From: Asterella californica
Taxonomy: Eukaryota > Streptophyta > Marchantiopsida > Marchantiales > Aytoniaceae
NCBI GenBank assembly: GCA_036924285.1
Contig: JAYKYS010000004.1
Span: forward strand, 31,528,001-31,592,000
DNA: 64,000 nucleotides
Direction: 5' to 3'
The notes under the pieces are model-generated. The model was not told where the DNA came from, did not search any database, and saw nothing but the letters and a program-made list of their open reading frames with translations. Shown here piece by piece: positions 44,052 to 57,418 of the stretch. Numbering within the stretch: the first letter of the stretch is position 1; every line of letters begins with the position of its first letter. The translations under genes and the position numbers were made by a program.

Positions 44052-46638
44052 GGCTTGCAGCGAATCAATCAGTCGATCAAACTGACGGACTGCATTTGAG
44101 TTCGTTATACAATTCTTACTACACACAATGCTCTCGTGATATATATGTAAGATTCTACTTGTGCATACATATGTACCTGGAAGCTTAATAGACAGCTTCT
44201 GGGCTCTCTGGCGTTCAGTACTTGCCGTGATCACCGAACGAGAGGTTCATCTCCAAGCGACGGAGATGCCCGAGAGCACAACAACGATGCACATTTATTC
44301 AGCGCAGGTTCGCAAGCGTGCCCATCACCCGCGTATTATGCAGTATTGCAACTGCAGGCAGAGGTTTTCTGGACCCCATGCGTGTAGTAGTATTGATTGA
44401 TGGGTTCCTTCCTATTCCACGGAGCTTCGGCGACATGCTGTACAGTAAAAGGTGGTCGTTCCCTCCTGGCCCCGAGGAGCTTCACGTCTATTCGGTCATT
44501 ATTAGAACTCACACGCCCATCAGGTATGGAATTGTCTGTCTCGATCCTCGGGGCCGGGTCTGCTCTCATTCACTCATTAAACCTGCATGTGAGGGACAGA
44601 TCTCGCTTTCCACTGCCATTTTTGGCCTTCCATGCACGATCACGTCGACGGCAGTCATGATCTGCGTCTGGCAGAACCCAGCTTTGAATCTTTTTGGCTT
44701 GAGATACTGATGAGTAAGATTACCGCAGCAAAAGCGGACATGAACTCCACTATTTCCAAATGAATGCAACTGGTTTCAACTGCAGAACATACAATCCAGC
44801 TAGAGTCTGTTCAAGGTCCCAAGCCGAAGAAGTTACATCCGCCCGCCGAGGCAGTCAAAACCGGTTGAAGCAAGTGAGTTCATATGAGATCAGTAAACTG
44901 TTCGACATAGACATGTGGACTGGAGAATCATTTTCATGCCCAGGTAGCAAGGTCGACACGCGATCAAATTTCTCAACTGTAAGAAGCAATTCAATCTGGT
45001 CCTGCTGAGGACCATAAATTGATTACGACCCATAATGACCATGCATGCTGTCAATGCAAACACCCAGGAATTCGTTTGTTGGAGTTCGTGACAAATGAAT
45101 TTGAGTAAAGGTCCAAAGAAGATCAGACTTACTGTACAACGATACAACTGGTATGAAGTTATGAAGTCAGTCCGCTGCATGGTAAAGCTCCGTATTGGTG
45201 AGTATAAAATTGACCTTCAGATCCAGATCAGTCATGGCGGTGGCTTTATATAGCTACATATCGGGCTGGACTTCATTCAGCTGCTGCTAAGTTATCGAGT
45301 TACCGAGACGCGAACGAGAAGAGTCTGTCTGTCTAGAACTCTTCGAATGGAGAGCATGTCCAGCTGGAGGGTGATACCAAGTGGAGAATCCCACAAACTA
45401 CAGTTCGACCCAACATTCCTGCAACTGGATAATGCACTTAGGGCCTCACCCCACTGCGGGCATTATTTCAATTCGCGTCAGAGAACCGCAGCAAAGGACT
45501 CCTGCCGAAAAACCTTAGTTTTCCCTTGAAACACGGAAGATAAGAAAACCTATGTTGGGAGGAAGAGGAGGAAAATTCTTTCTTTCTCGTACTGCTATCG
45601 TATCGCACAAATTTCTTATGTGGAATTTATTCAGGAAAACACTGAGTTCCTAGATCTCCTGTGGGTAAAAAGTGTGTCCAGCGAAGTGCAACCACACAAA
45701 ATAATCTTTTCTCAGTGTAAATTTATCGTTTATTTAAACTTACAAATTCAATCCAGTTTTGGAACTTGCAACTTCACTCAAAATCTAAAACCAGTAATTT
45801 GATCGCATAGCCCTTGTAGAACCTTATCCAATAGTATCTCAAACACCTCAAACTGAGGTCTGGAATTCGAGTTATTACAAATTAAAGATTTCTGAACCAA
45901 ATTATCTCTAAGTGTTGAACCTTAAATTTCTTCTCTCCTTTGCTAACAAAACCTCTTGCATTTTCCTTCTCCAAACTCTACATTAAGAATAGTATCTTCT
46001 TGGAAAGCGCTTGCAAAATGCTTTCGAATGACACCAAGAACATCCCAAACCGAACTTCATATACACTACTACGATCGGTCAAAATACATCAATTCTTTGC
46101 TACACATAAAAAGCTTCCACAAGTGCAGAGGCTTTTTTACTCAACTTGAAACTACTTCCAACTCGGACCTCACATCTGTGTAGCCTTTCAAAATCCTTTT
46201 CGATGATAGCCAAATATCAGAAAAGGACTTCTGTAGCTTGAGCTATGGCTCTCTCTCAAGTTTCGCCTTTGGTCTCTCTTTGATAGTAGTGCTCACTCTT
46301 TAAGAAATATCTGAATTATGCTAAAAAATACAGCTAAATTTAATCATAATTAACTTTAGCTAGTCATGACTAACTTGATATCTCTTTAAAGTACTTGGGT
46401 AGCAAATAAACATTCTCCACACTTTGTTATAACTAAACATCTTACTAATAGATAAATTCTCTATGCGTAACATAAGTCGTTATATTTTATCTCCGGACTA
46501 AATTTTCTCTCCGTCCTCGGAGTGAAGAGAGAACTTTCGTCCATGAAACAACTTTATGGTTGATCGGATCGAATCTCCTTCTGAATGTCATATGTGAAGT
46601 TGCTCCACATCTTATCTACAACAAAAAGATCAAAATAT
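44052..46638. other. Intergenic, upstream of phospholipase D
   Basis: No gene recognised. ORFs up to 130 codons at 44318-44710 have no motif. The part near 44052-44160 is the likely phospholipase D 5' UTR and promoter; ATATATATG near 44140 is TATA-like. 45700-46500 is AT-rich. Confidence 0.4.
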
Positions 46639-47688
46639 CTAGGAAGAAATTTCTTCCTCTAGCCCTCTTGAATCTAATAGGTCATACAACATTACCCAAT
46701 CTCCGACTTGAAAAGGTTTTACCTCCCTCTTGTCCAATCGTTTGTCGTAACTCTTTTTTTGATATGCTTGAGCTCGTTTCATCCGGATCATTGCTACCAC
46801 GTGGGTCTCTTCCAACTCCATGAGGTTCTCCTTTCTTGATCTGACGACGTCTTTCTCTCCTTAACCTCTTCAACTTTCATTGAATAGTTTGAATTTAAGT
46901 ATCCAAGTCGAATTGGATCGATCACTTGGACTCCACTCCATAAACAAGTCGAAATGAAGAATACCCAGTAGAAGTCTTTGTTGTCATTCGATACCCTCAT
47001 AAGATGGCATGTAGTCTCTTATTCCAAGTATGTTTCAACAAGTTTCAACACCAACATCTTTGACGAGCATTATACAAAGTGTAAGATTGATCCTTTCCGT
47101 AAGATCATTAGCATTTGGTTTGTATGACGTCGTTTCGTGGCTTGATAAAAATGTGTTGTAGTATAGTAATAGTCATGTTTCTTACAAACTCTCCTCCTCT
47201 ATCTGAGATCAACTCTAATGGACATCCAAATCTTGTGATGATCCTCTCTCATATGAATCTACCACTTTTGTTTCATTAGTGTCCTTCAAAGGTCTAGCCT
47301 CTACCCACTTGGTACAATAATCTGTGACGACTACAATGTATTTATTGCCTTGAGTTGTCATATTAAGAGGATCTACAAAGTCAATACCTCACTTCTCAAA
47401 TGGTCCTAACACTAGAATTGAACTTAACAGAGGTGTTCTGGTAGACTTCAGAGCAAATGCGTGACATACTTCAAAAATTCTGCAATAGTCTAAAAACTCT
47501 TTGAAAATACCTCTCCAATGATAACACTTATCCAAAATCTTGAAGATAATTATCTTATCAACAAAGTGACCTCTGTCGTCATGAAACTCGTGCATTAGCT
47601 TGAAAGACTCCTTCTGACCAACTATTCTTTCTACCATGGTGTAAGATTTGCATCTCTTGATCAACGCGTTACATTCTCGAGTATGCAT
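46639..47688 (-). pseudogene. Element C: Ty3-type integrase and C-terminal region, decayed
   Basis: Read leftward from 47688. First comes a zinc-binding module (HEFHDDRGHF ... C-x-x-x-C), then the catalytic core in broken frames (around 47380-46900: DFVDPLNMTTQGNKYIVVVTDY, KWVEARPL). The end carries VVAMIRMKRAQAYQKKSYDK and FQVGDWVMLYD, typical of the stretch after the integrase core. Many stops and frame changes. Confidence 0.75.
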
Positions 47689-47868
47689 ACCTCCTAGAAA
47701 AGAGCCATCTGCAAGGAAACTTCATATTTCCTTGTACTCGTTCGGTACCTCCTCAATGCTTGTGATGGTCATCACTTGCTTGTCTGGAAGTGAATCATCA
47801 AACGATTCTTCTCCCTCATCATCATAAGCCCTCGACAAGAGATCAATATTTGTATGTTTTTCCCTGGT

Positions 47869-49233
47869 CTATATTTGATCACGTAATCGTATTCTGTTAG
47901 AAGGATCTTCAGCATTAAGCTTATTAAAGATATACTTTAAAGTCTTATGATCTCTGACTATGGAAAATTTCCCTCTTAGCAAGTAATGTCGAAATTTCTT
48001 CAATCTGAAAATCACAATCAATCCTTCTCGTTCATTCACGGAGTAATTCTTCTCCGTTGGAACCATCTGCGTACTAGCATAAGCTATAGAATGATCATGC
48101 CACTCTCCATCTAATTGACTTAAGGTACATGCGATTGCTACATTAGAGGTATCTATATATGAAATAAATGCTATACTCCACTCAGGTTTAGCAAGTATAG
48201 GAGTTGTCACCAATGCATTTTTAAACTCCTCAAATGCTTCATTTGTCTTTTAATCATGCACTATCAAGTCAAAATCAACTCCCTTCTTCATGTACATAGT
48301 CAAAGTTATTGCTTTGTTTGAGAAGGAAAAGACAAACCTACGATAATATCCAACCATGCCAAGAAACTGCCTCAACTTGATCAAGTTGATAAGAAATGGA
48401 AGATCCACGATCTTCTTCACCTTCTCAAGATCTATCACAATCTCATTCTTGGAAATGATATGTCCTAGCAGTAGACCTTCTTCGCAGCCAAAGATGCACT
48501 TCTTTGGATTTAGAGAAGCGTGTGCTTGCTCCAACCTCTGCAAAACTTTGATCACAAGATCAAAGTGACCTTTCTTTTCTTCCGTACATGCAAAAATTGT
48601 CAATAAAATCACGACAAACTTCCCTATGAATGGTTCAAACACCTTGTTCATGAATCTCTCAAATGTGACATTAGCATTACACAATTAGAATAACATTGCT
48701 CGAAATGCAAATGTTCTCCAAGGAGTAGTGCATGTAGTCAATTGTTAGTACTCCTGTGCTATCTTGATCTGATTATACCCCTTATAACCATCACCAAAGA
48801 TGTGTCACTCATGACCAGCAACTTTCTTCCAAATCTCATCTATAAATGACAGAGGATAATAATCCTTCTTGGTAATTACATTCAGCTTCTTATAGTCTAT
48901 GCACACTCGCAGCTTATCATTCTTTTTCTTGACAATCACAATGGGTGTAACCTATTCTGAGTTCTCCACCTTGTAGATGAAACTCGCCTCCTTCAACTTG
49001 TCTATCTCCTCCTTGATCATCATTGCCGTTGTAGGATTGACTCTTCTCTGCTTCTGTCGAACTGTTCTTGCGTTCTTTTCTAATTCAATTCGATGAGTCT
49101 CTAGAATCACCTCCTTCAACTCCTTGTAATTGAAAGCAAATACATAGATATATTTCTGAAATATATCTAGGAATATACTTTTCTCGTCTTGAGTGATATT
49201 TATATCAAACTTCAAGGTAGAGAGTCTTCTCAC
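47869..49233 (-). pseudogene. Element C: Ty3-type reverse transcriptase and RNase H, decayed
   Basis: 49233-48952 is the RT N-terminus (FQKYIYVFAFNYKEL, then PTTAMMIKEEIDKLKEASFI). 48684-48250 holds NANVTFERFMNKVFEPFIGK, an altered catalytic strand where the DD motif is destroyed (VVILLTIFA), NPKKCIFGCEEGLLLGHI and LRQFLGMVGYYRRF. 48213-47869 is RNase H (EREGLIVIFRLKKFRHYLL). It is clearly dead. The 1979-2345 fragment is a close relative. Confidence 0.8.
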
Positions 49234-49236
49234 GAT

Positions 49237-49819
49237 CTATGTCTCACTCAACTCTTCTTTGTTAGTGTCTTTTTCTATTGCTGGTCGAGGCAACAAGTCA
49301 ATAACGCTAAGTTGATGTAATGATTCATCTCGACCACATCTTTCGTCATCAGTCGAGGATTCTTGATCATAAGAATCTCTCGTATCTACCTTTGACACAC
49401 TGTGATCATCCTTCGTATCAGATTCCCAGTAGTCACTAGTGGGTCTATCAGAGTCAAAAGTCACAACTCCAACGCTCGAGAGAGATATTATCACTTTGTG
49501 ATCTTTAGGTCCAATCCGTAAATATCCTTTGTGCCACCTATATGTGGTGCGCACAACTCTCAACCAACGCCGACCTAGGAGCAAATCATAACTAGAGTCC
49601 TTTAGCATTTGAAAGAACATCAATGTTTGAACTTCCATCACAGACCACAACCACCTTCTCTAACACACCAAGAGGTCTTACCTGTTGCTTAGTCATCTCC
49701 ACAATAATGCTAACCGTACGAGTTGGTTCCATCCTCAACTTCTTCATCAACCTCTCCGATATGGCATTTATAGCCAATCCTCCATCCACCAATATGTCAG
49801 AGACGTAGTGACCATTCAA
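49237..49819 (-). pseudogene. Element C: retropepsin-like protease region
   Basis: ILVDGGLAINAISERLMKKL near 49790-49730 resembles the active-site loop of plant Ty3 proteases, with D-G-G in place of D-S/T-G. YDLLLGRRWLR downstream matches the conserved LLGRxWL of the same domain. A frameshift separates the two parts. Confidence 0.6.
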
Positions 49820-50268
49820 TCGGACTTCAATCTTTGAACCCTAGTGCATACCTCTGAAGCATGCATATCCATCACACCAACTCTCATAGATTTAGATGTC
49901 TTGCTCTTGGGTTTCTTCTTCTTGTTTCTCTTAGAACTTTCTCTTCAGAGTTCTCTTCATAAACTGGGGTTGAGTGCAATCAGTTCCCACTTGAGAAGAT
50001 GAAATGATGAAATCCGTCATCCCTCACTTCCTTCTTGGCTCCCTTAGTGTACTCAAAATATTACTCGAGCGAGTATTTTTACTTGGTGACTACTCCATGA
50101 AAAATGGTTCATCGGAAAATCGAGTTTGTTTTCTTTCTTGAGCTAAAAGCTCTACTGATACATGAGAAGAGTTCGAGCTCTCTCCCTTCTCATAGATGAG
50201 ATCTCACACTACATCGATAGTAGCTGCTCCCTTATCTTGTGCTTGTGATGGATTTCTTCCACCAACAT

Positions 50269-51660
50269 TCATTTTGACAATTTCAGCACCTCTTGCTCTG
50301 TTGTTAGGATAGTTTCCTTGAAAATGAAAACCTCCACACGTCCAACATGTGATTCTTCCAAAGTTACCTTGATTTCCTCAATTGGGATTGTTGTCGTAAT
50401 CTCTTTGACCTCCTTTTTCACCTTTGTTCCTCCATTCTCGTAGTTGCACCACGAGAATAGAGAATGCTCTTCAACTCGGCATGAAAATCTGAGATGACAA
50501 TAGACATCACTGTAGGGACAAACGGTCTTGGTATCGTTGTTGGAATAAGAATTGGCGATGAAGCAATCACCAACTATGATGCAAGTGCTATCGTTGTGGC
50601 TGCACCAAGAGTTGGAGTCTACACTAAAGTAGCATGACGAGGTTGGATGAAATCCTCTCTTCCATATTTGTCGTAATCTTGATGGCCTCCGCTTTGGTTG
50701 TTGGCTTCTCATACCTCACTTGAGTTCGAATTGAAGGTCTTAATCCTCTCACCAAGTTCTTGATCAGCACTGCTCCAATCCCTATCATCGTTAGTTCCAC
50801 GTTGTCTCCACTCTTCCGTAAGATCATCTGAAACTGTTGCTCTAACTTATCCACCCTTTCAGCATACTGCCGAAATAATGTTGTTTCTAATGCAACCCCT
50901 TTTGAAGTCTCAAACAAACGGTTCTAGATCTTCATTGTCTCATGAAACACATATAGCTTTCCCATCTTGTAACTACTCTTTCTGCTCTTTTAATCTTTGT
51001 GCAATAACGACTCGCTAGAAGAGTACGAACATCACCAATTCCATTCGAGAATAATCTACCATAGGTAAAATGAAAAGAAATGATTGTAACAACACCTCTT
51101 GTGTCATTTCTTCTCCCAAGGTAATCATGAGCACGAGTCACATTGTCACCTTCTCCACTATCAGAATGACGATCTCTATCACAACTTAGTCGAGTCCTCC
51201 TTTGAAGTCGACAATTTATTTGTATCAGCTCTCTGAGTCTCCTCTAACTTCTCGATTACTGACGTAAGTAGAGCAGCCACATCTATGCACTTATGTCCTC
51301 TTGATAAATCACCGAATCCACAACTTGGACAAGGATTCTCTCCTAGGAGACGAATTGGCAGTGGTGAAGATGGATCCACTCGAAGACTCAAATTAGTAAA
51401 CTCTCGCTTCTCTTTGACTCACTCTGCTCTGATCCTAGTTGGACAATTCACTACTTTATGTCCCAACTCTCTACAAAAATAACACCATAAGTAGGTTTCT
51501 ACTCTTCTCCTCGGAGATTCTACTTGAGTTTTTACGCTAGTGTTTTCAAACTCAGCGATACTCTCTCTCAAGCTCTTTTTGAGACTTACTATGACATCTT
51601 TCGAAACTTTGAGGAAGGTTTCTAAGTCTAACTTTCCAGTCTTTAGAACTTCCACTCATG
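50269..51660 (-). pseudogene. Element C: gag region with zinc-knuckle motifs
   Basis: Read leftward: CYFCRELGHKVVNC (about 51480-51440) is a perfect CCHC knuckle; CPSCGFGDLSRGHKC (51320) is a second Cys/His cluster. A capsid-like part with LVRGLRPSIRTQVRYEKP lies at 50760-50700. A third, broken knuckle CWTCGGFHFQGNYP lies near 50340, just before the protease, the usual place. Frames are broken repeatedly. Confidence 0.6.
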
Positions 51661-51800
51661 TTGTTGTGCCTTCTCAACCATTGAGTGGACAATACACCTT
51701 AGAGGAAAACAAATCTACATCATTTACTTTACTCTTTCGAGCTTTATATTGAAAATCGTGTATTACACATGCTATACATGAAACAAAATCTAATCTAAAA

Positions 51801-52034
51801 TTAGTTGTCTAAGATAATCACCTCATCACCATTGTCTATACTAATCAGACGGTGGTGATGAGTCTTAAAGTCACTCTTGTAGGGATCCAACTCTACTTCA
51901 CCAAGAGCGTTTGTGACCTCCATAATGAATGATGTTTTAAACTCCACTTTCTTCACATCTGCGTCAATGATCTCCAGAGCTTCTTGATACGCACAGGTCA
52001 CCCCAAGAGCAATAGATGCGTGTGCGAAACTCAT
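51801..52034 (-). CDS. Hypothetical 77-aa ORF upstream of element C gag
   Basis: From ATG 52034 (MSFAHASIALGVTCAYQEAL) to a stop at 51801. No domain recognised. Given its position it is probably part of element C or its flank. Confidence 0.2.
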   Translation of the reverse strand: MSFAHASIALGVTCAYQEALEIIDADVKKVEFKTSFIMEVTNALGEVELDPYKSDFKTHHHRLISIDNGDEVIILDN

Positions 52035-53199
52035 CTTTACTTAAATTTCACCTTTGCGTCTCCGTTCGAACTTCTAAATGTCTCTTCTTCTCTCTCGACA
52101 CTAGAACTGGATTCTCCATGAAATATTTTCAAGACCCCCTTATATGCCGAAATGTATATCTCTTAGTCGATAAGAGATCTCTCCAAAACTTTTGTGGCAT
52201 CTAGTAGCTCAACCTCCAAGCTACTAACTCATGAAGTTTGAACAAAATTTTCCTTAGTCAGAAGAAATGGTGCTTCAAGACATGAGAAGAACCGATAAAC
52301 TCTTAGAGATTCTCAGACAAAGAGATGTAAAGGTTTTCGCAATCCACTCTTGTAGAGCGAGATGATAGAACCTACTTTTGAGATCCCGTCAGAGTTAGTA
52401 CAAAGGTGTAGAACCTACTTTTGAGATCCCGTCAGAGCTAGTACAAAGGTGGAAGAGTTAGATGAGAAACATGTACAAGAGTTTGAAGACTTGTATAGTC
52501 TTCATAGTTGACAGTCTGGATTGTTGATGCTTGAGATAGATGGGTGGAGTCAGTTTATGTGAGTTGAGGATATGGAAGAAAATACAATAAAATGTATGAT
52601 GAAACAGGTGTCATAGCTATGACGTGTAGGAATTCTACATGAAAATGATGTAATTTCTGGCTTGTTTGAAGAGTTTGTATCGGTACAGTTGTTTGCTAGT
52701 TGGTTGGACGGTGTAAGCAGATTGATAGAGGACAAAGCTGGTATGATGGTGATCTCTATCCACTTTTGACAAATGTATGAGGAGATTACTACATGTTTGC
52801 GGTTCTTTCTCTGTTTGATGCAGAAGAGTGAAAGAAGGGATGCAATTTGTTGATGTACACTTGTTCAAGAGGCAAAAGTCCATGCAAAGTAAAAATCTAT
52901 ATTGAAGAAGATGAAGCCGGTAGTAACTCAACTACCTGCTAACTCGCAACAGCAAGTATAGTTAGTAGACACTTAGCCCATGAGATACGATTAATAGGCA
53001 CTAAGCTCATATAGGAGCTTCAGATAAGAGGAGATGATTTCGTGACTGAGATTGAGAAGACAATTTTTGAGCAGATGATAGCGAGTTATGATAGAGCATT
53101 TTCTTTTTCAATAGAGGATATAGGTTGTTTGGATCCAAAGATAATAAGCATATGGTTATATTTACAATCTCTCATGTGTCTTGAGATTTGAAACCGATT
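52035..53199. other. No firm gene; decayed upstream part of element D
   Basis: 52366-52451 is an exact-period tandem repeat of two 43-bp units (TAGAACCTACTTTTGAGATC...). The rest reads as plus-strand retroelement-like sequence with many stops leading into the RT at 53200. Confidence 0.4.
52366..52451 (+). repeat. Tandem repeat, two 43-bp units
   Basis: Units at 52366 and 52409 both read TAGAACCTACTTTTGAGATC, CCGTCAGAG, TAGTACAAAGGTG with one difference. Confidence 0.85.
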
Positions 53200-54215
53200 C
53201 AGGTTCTTCGTGTCTCGTTGTCTGAGCTCATTGAGTTGCTGAAAGAAAAAATACATATGGAGATACTTGAGCCATCTATGGGACCATACTCTAGCAATTG
53301 GTTCACTGTACCCAAGAAGTCAGGAGCCTTGTGCTTCATTTAAGATCTACAACCTATGAATAACATGATCATTCGTAACGTTGAGACAAGTCCTGTGATT
53401 GATGGGGTAATTGAAGCATTTGCAAGAAGAGCTATTTATTCGATTAGAGATCTATATTTTGGTTATGATCAATTTCAGTTGGCTCTTGAGAGTAGAGATC
53501 TGACCACCATGCATACACCTTTGGGATTGATGCGGATGTGTATTCTTCCTCAAGGAGCGAGAAACTTAGTAGCTCATATGCAAAATGTGATGCATAAGGT
53601 ATTATGGGTGCGTGTACTTGAGACTACCATCTCATTTCTAGATCATATTCTTATGAAAGATTACGCGATGGAAGACAAGGATGATGCAATATTCGTGAAT
53701 GGTTGTAAGAGATTTGTTGCAGATCATATCAAAGATGTAAAGCGTACTTTGACACGACTGGAGGAGGTACATCTCATCTTGTAAGGTGCTAAGTCTAGGT
53801 TTGATGTGCTAGAGATTCTAGTGGTTGGTCATTGTGTGGTGCTTTTGGAGGAAAGGCAAGAGGTTTATATGGACTTCAGTTTATCATGAAGAGATGAACA
53901 AGTTTAAGGAGACTCTGAGTCTCCACTTGTTTTGAAAAGAGTAGACTATGGATGTGGAAGACATGTCATTGTCACTATGGATATTAGCCCAAAGACGATT
54001 GGCTAGACAATTGGTCAAGATGATGTTAGTGGGCATACAATTTACCTCTAGGTTTGGAGCTAGAATCTTGTCAAATAAAAAACGAGATTATCCTCAAGTG
54101 AAGCGTGAGTTGTGAGGAGTGGTCACCATGATGAAGACAAACCGCGAGTTTTTGATTGGTGCTCATGTAGTTTTGGAGACATACTTGCTACATCTTCTAA
54201 ACAAGATAGGTTTTA
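53200..54215 (+). pseudogene. Element D: Ty3-type RT and RNase H of a different lineage
   Basis: Plus-strand frames read GPYSSNWFTVPKKSG, then after a stop DLQPMNNMIIRNVETSPVID, YDQFQLALESRDLTTMHTPL and ISFLDHILMKD (position of the catalytic DD, now LDH). RNase H follows at about 53960-54210 with VTMDISPKT, FGARILSNKKRDYPQVKREL and IGAHVVLETYLL. The SRDLTTxxTPLG and P-Q-x-KREL...VVET signatures differ from element C and recall Ty3 elements common in fungi (from general knowledge; not searched). Several stops. Confidence 0.65.
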
Positions 54216-54219
54216 CAGC

Positions 54220-55467
54220 ACACTAAAAATCCAATCCAAGTTAATTCCGGTTTAGACAATTACTGGCAAACAGATCTAGGAAACTTAGAACAATTATACA
54301 TATGATGAAATTCCCGGCAGCGACGTAAAAAATTACGGGAGATCGTATGTAATGTCTCAGGATTTATCCTTTACAGCATTGTAGCATAAAAGATTTCGTT
54401 CCTCAAGAAGATTTACACTAGTTACACTGTTATAAGTTCTAAGATCTGTTCAAATTCACGAACAAACTGATTTTGCCCAGAAGTCTCTTCTAATCCACAC
54501 AACCACGCAGCTTCCAAACCCTTCAAAATGTACTCTAGATCTTAACACATAACTATTACTTCAAATACAACGCAAATGTACACTGAGAAGATAGAGAAGA
54601 CGATTACTAGTCCATGGCCAAGGCTTCCAATCTTCTCACGTTAACTTCCAGAAGTAAATCTCGTCCTTTGGTGGTTCAATTCAGCTTCTAGCACCTTTAC
54701 AACATTGACACTGCTCGATAGATGTCAATTACTACTACACACAACAAATTATTCTTACAAATATTCAACGGATTAGATCAATCACAAGGTGTATGCCCCT
54801 TGTAGCCTTCCCAAGCTTCTGCCTGCTGAAACGATCTTCTGACAGCACTACAACGACACTCACATCCACTGTCATTCTCATCGTCTAACTCTTTGACTTC
54901 CTGGTTGGTACTCAACCAACGTTCTACAGATATGGCTTATAGCTTCTTCTGTCTTTACTTCGGCTACTCTGTCTCATGGGACCAATCTCTCATGGACAGC
55001 TTGTATGTGGATCCAAAGTGCTCCACTGGATGAGACAAAGTCGGACACTACACAGTCTCTAACAATCACCGCCACTCAACAAGAAAACTTCCCATGCACA
55101 ATTACGTATGAATTTGATGAAACCCAATCCTCAGAAGATATAGACCAAGTTTCTGTAAACAAAATCGTCAATCAAATTCTTGAGAAGAAGTTACATTTGC
55201 TTCTGGTAGCTACTCCTTCAGCTTCCTGTCACTACTCCTCTACACACCAAACTAAATAGGACTACACGAGGATGTCGTTCCCTGTCTACTCTATCTACTC
55301 TGGTCTACACTTCCGCTCTCCTCTCTTGGGTGCGGAGATGCAGACCTATTATACGCGTGTGTGTATCATTGTGTGTGCGCTCTTGTGTGTGTATCCTTGT
55401 GTGTGTGAAACTAAACATCAACCTCAACCTTATACAACTGCATCTAATCTTAGGATGAGATTCTCTC
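54220..55467 (-). mobile_element. Family A 3' region, minus-strand copy
   Basis: It matches 60480-61330 in the same orientation. Examples are GGTGTATGCCCC-TGTAGCCTTCCCA-GCTTCTGCCT near 54790, the block with GCCACTCAA-AAGAA-ACTTCCCATGCACAAT near 55070, and CGAGGATG-CGTTCCCTG near 55270. No gag-like coding remains. It abuts the plus-strand family A terminus at 55468. Confidence 0.6.
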
Positions 55468-57418
55468 TGTGGTGCCCACAATTTACAGGATTCATAAATT
55501 TTTGAAATTTTTAAGAATAATAACTTGTTCGTATAACTGAAGAAGCGTTGTTACTTAAGATTATGGCTTCCTTAGAAGGAAGATGATCTTACGAGCTTTT
55601 TGTAATAAGAAGTTGACTTCTCCGGAAGACGACCGTCTTGCGGGAAGCGTCTTCTCGGTTGTGTCTTCCGAAGACGGAGACGGCGGAAGACGGAAGACGG
55701 AAGACACGTATCTTCCGGAAGACGGCAACCGTGGAAGCTTCACCACGTAAGAAGTAGGTGCACCTACCAGGTAGCACCAAATAGGTTAGGTAGGTCGGGA
55801 GGATCGAAACCCCTAAACTGTGGGGAAGATGCGCAGGAAGCGCATTAGCACATTTCAGCTTCCCGCAGCGAAGGCGCGTTTTGGTTAGAAGATCGATTCG
55901 AAGGTGAGCCTTGAGTGAAGAAGGCAGCGAGGTGAAACTGAGAGAGGTCAGGATTGATTCGAAGCTAGAAGGAAGGCAAGGTCAAATTACTGAGAGCAGA
56001 AGCATATCGAGCTGAAGGAGTTTCTGTGAACTTTCGGAAGCTGACATTGGAGGACGGCTGAGTGGAATCGAAGGTAGAAGGCTTGATCGATTGAGGCGTA
56101 GTAAGGAGTTGACGGCGGAAGCAACTTTATGGGATCGCATTGGAGCTGGAATCAGAGCCGGAAGCGCACGGAAGATCGAAGACAGCTCGAGAAGCAGACA
56201 GAAGATAGTAGAGGTTCTTCCCATGTTCTTTTCCCTTCTCCACTGCTTCTCGCCTTTGTTTAGTATCCCCCGCGCTTCCCCAGTTGTTTGCAGGCAACTC
56301 GATCGAACAATTCCCACCACGGTTTTTCCTTTTGTGACATTGGGTGCGGAAGGGCTATCCAATTTCCGTCAGACATCTTCTTGTTTCTTCCCGAGTGCAA
56401 TTCGAGCTTCCCTACTCCTAGCCCTCAAATTGGAGAGCCCAACTATCAATTTCCCTATCCTACCATCCCTCTACTCCCGAAACCTTGAACGGAAGACACT
56501 TCGGAAGTCTGACTGTCTTCGGAAGTCGACTGTATACAATTCGTATCAAGAGTGGATTTGCTTTGCTTTGGTGTTAAGAGAGGCTTGGTACGAATTCCGA
56601 GTGGCTTGGTGAGTTGTTTTGTTATTTCGAGAAGTTGAAAGTCGGAAACTAGGCCTGTGTCTCTCGGTCTTCCAAGCTTCTCAAATCCACATCTTCCTAA
56701 AGAGACTAGAAGACTGGAAAGGCTGACAGAATGCGCGAGAAGACGTGAGGGTCCGTTACGGATCTCTTCTGTCTGACCCATAGCAGCCTATTCCTTCTTC
56801 TTCCCGAACTTAGAAGAGAGTTGTGAGAAGTCTTGCTGGCAGAATCTGGAGAGAATGGTCGAGGGTCATGTCTTCCCATCATGCAGCAAGCTTCTTCTGA
56901 GTGTGTATGAGAGGTGAGAAGTCAAAAGAACAGAGTGCAAATGTCTTGAGTCTGTTGTGAGGATAGATTGCGCGTAGGAAGCAGAAGACAGACGAGACCA
57001 GTGAAGAGAAGCCTGGCTTCGGGAGGTCTTCCGTGAAAGACATTGAATCGGAAGCTGTCCCGGGAGTCTTCCCAGAGGCCACTGTCACCGCAGGAGCCCG
57101 CAACCATCTTCTGAACCTGTTATGCACTCTACTACTTGCAAATCTTGTATCTTCTGTTAGGAAGTAGGATGTAATGCAAGGTGGGTTGTCTTCTTGGTAA
57201 TCCATGCGAGGCCTTGTTTAGTTAGGATTGTTTAGATATAGCTCGGAAGACGAGAGCTATTTAGGAAGCACTGTTAGAATCCCGAAAGACGGAGTAGTTG
57301 TCTTTTGGAAGACGAGATTCGTCTTCTGAGATTGGAAGTTAGACTGTGAGAGCTTGGGAAGGACTGAGCCTTCGGCTCACAGTAAGTACGTGTGGCTTAG
57401 TGCAACAGAGTTTCAAGT
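55468..57418 (+). mobile_element. Family A LTR-like start and leader, plus-strand copy
   Basis: It begins TGTGGTGCCCACAATTTACAG and runs 1951 bp to the gag-like ATG at 57419. It aligns in inverse orientation with 13855-10875 but lacks the RT insert found there. Dense GAAGAC/GTCTTC runs lie at 55625-55720. No gene. Confidence 0.65.

Noticed and set aside
44318..44710. 130-codon plus-strand ORF
   Set aside because: No motif; not extended by splice sites; probably chance.
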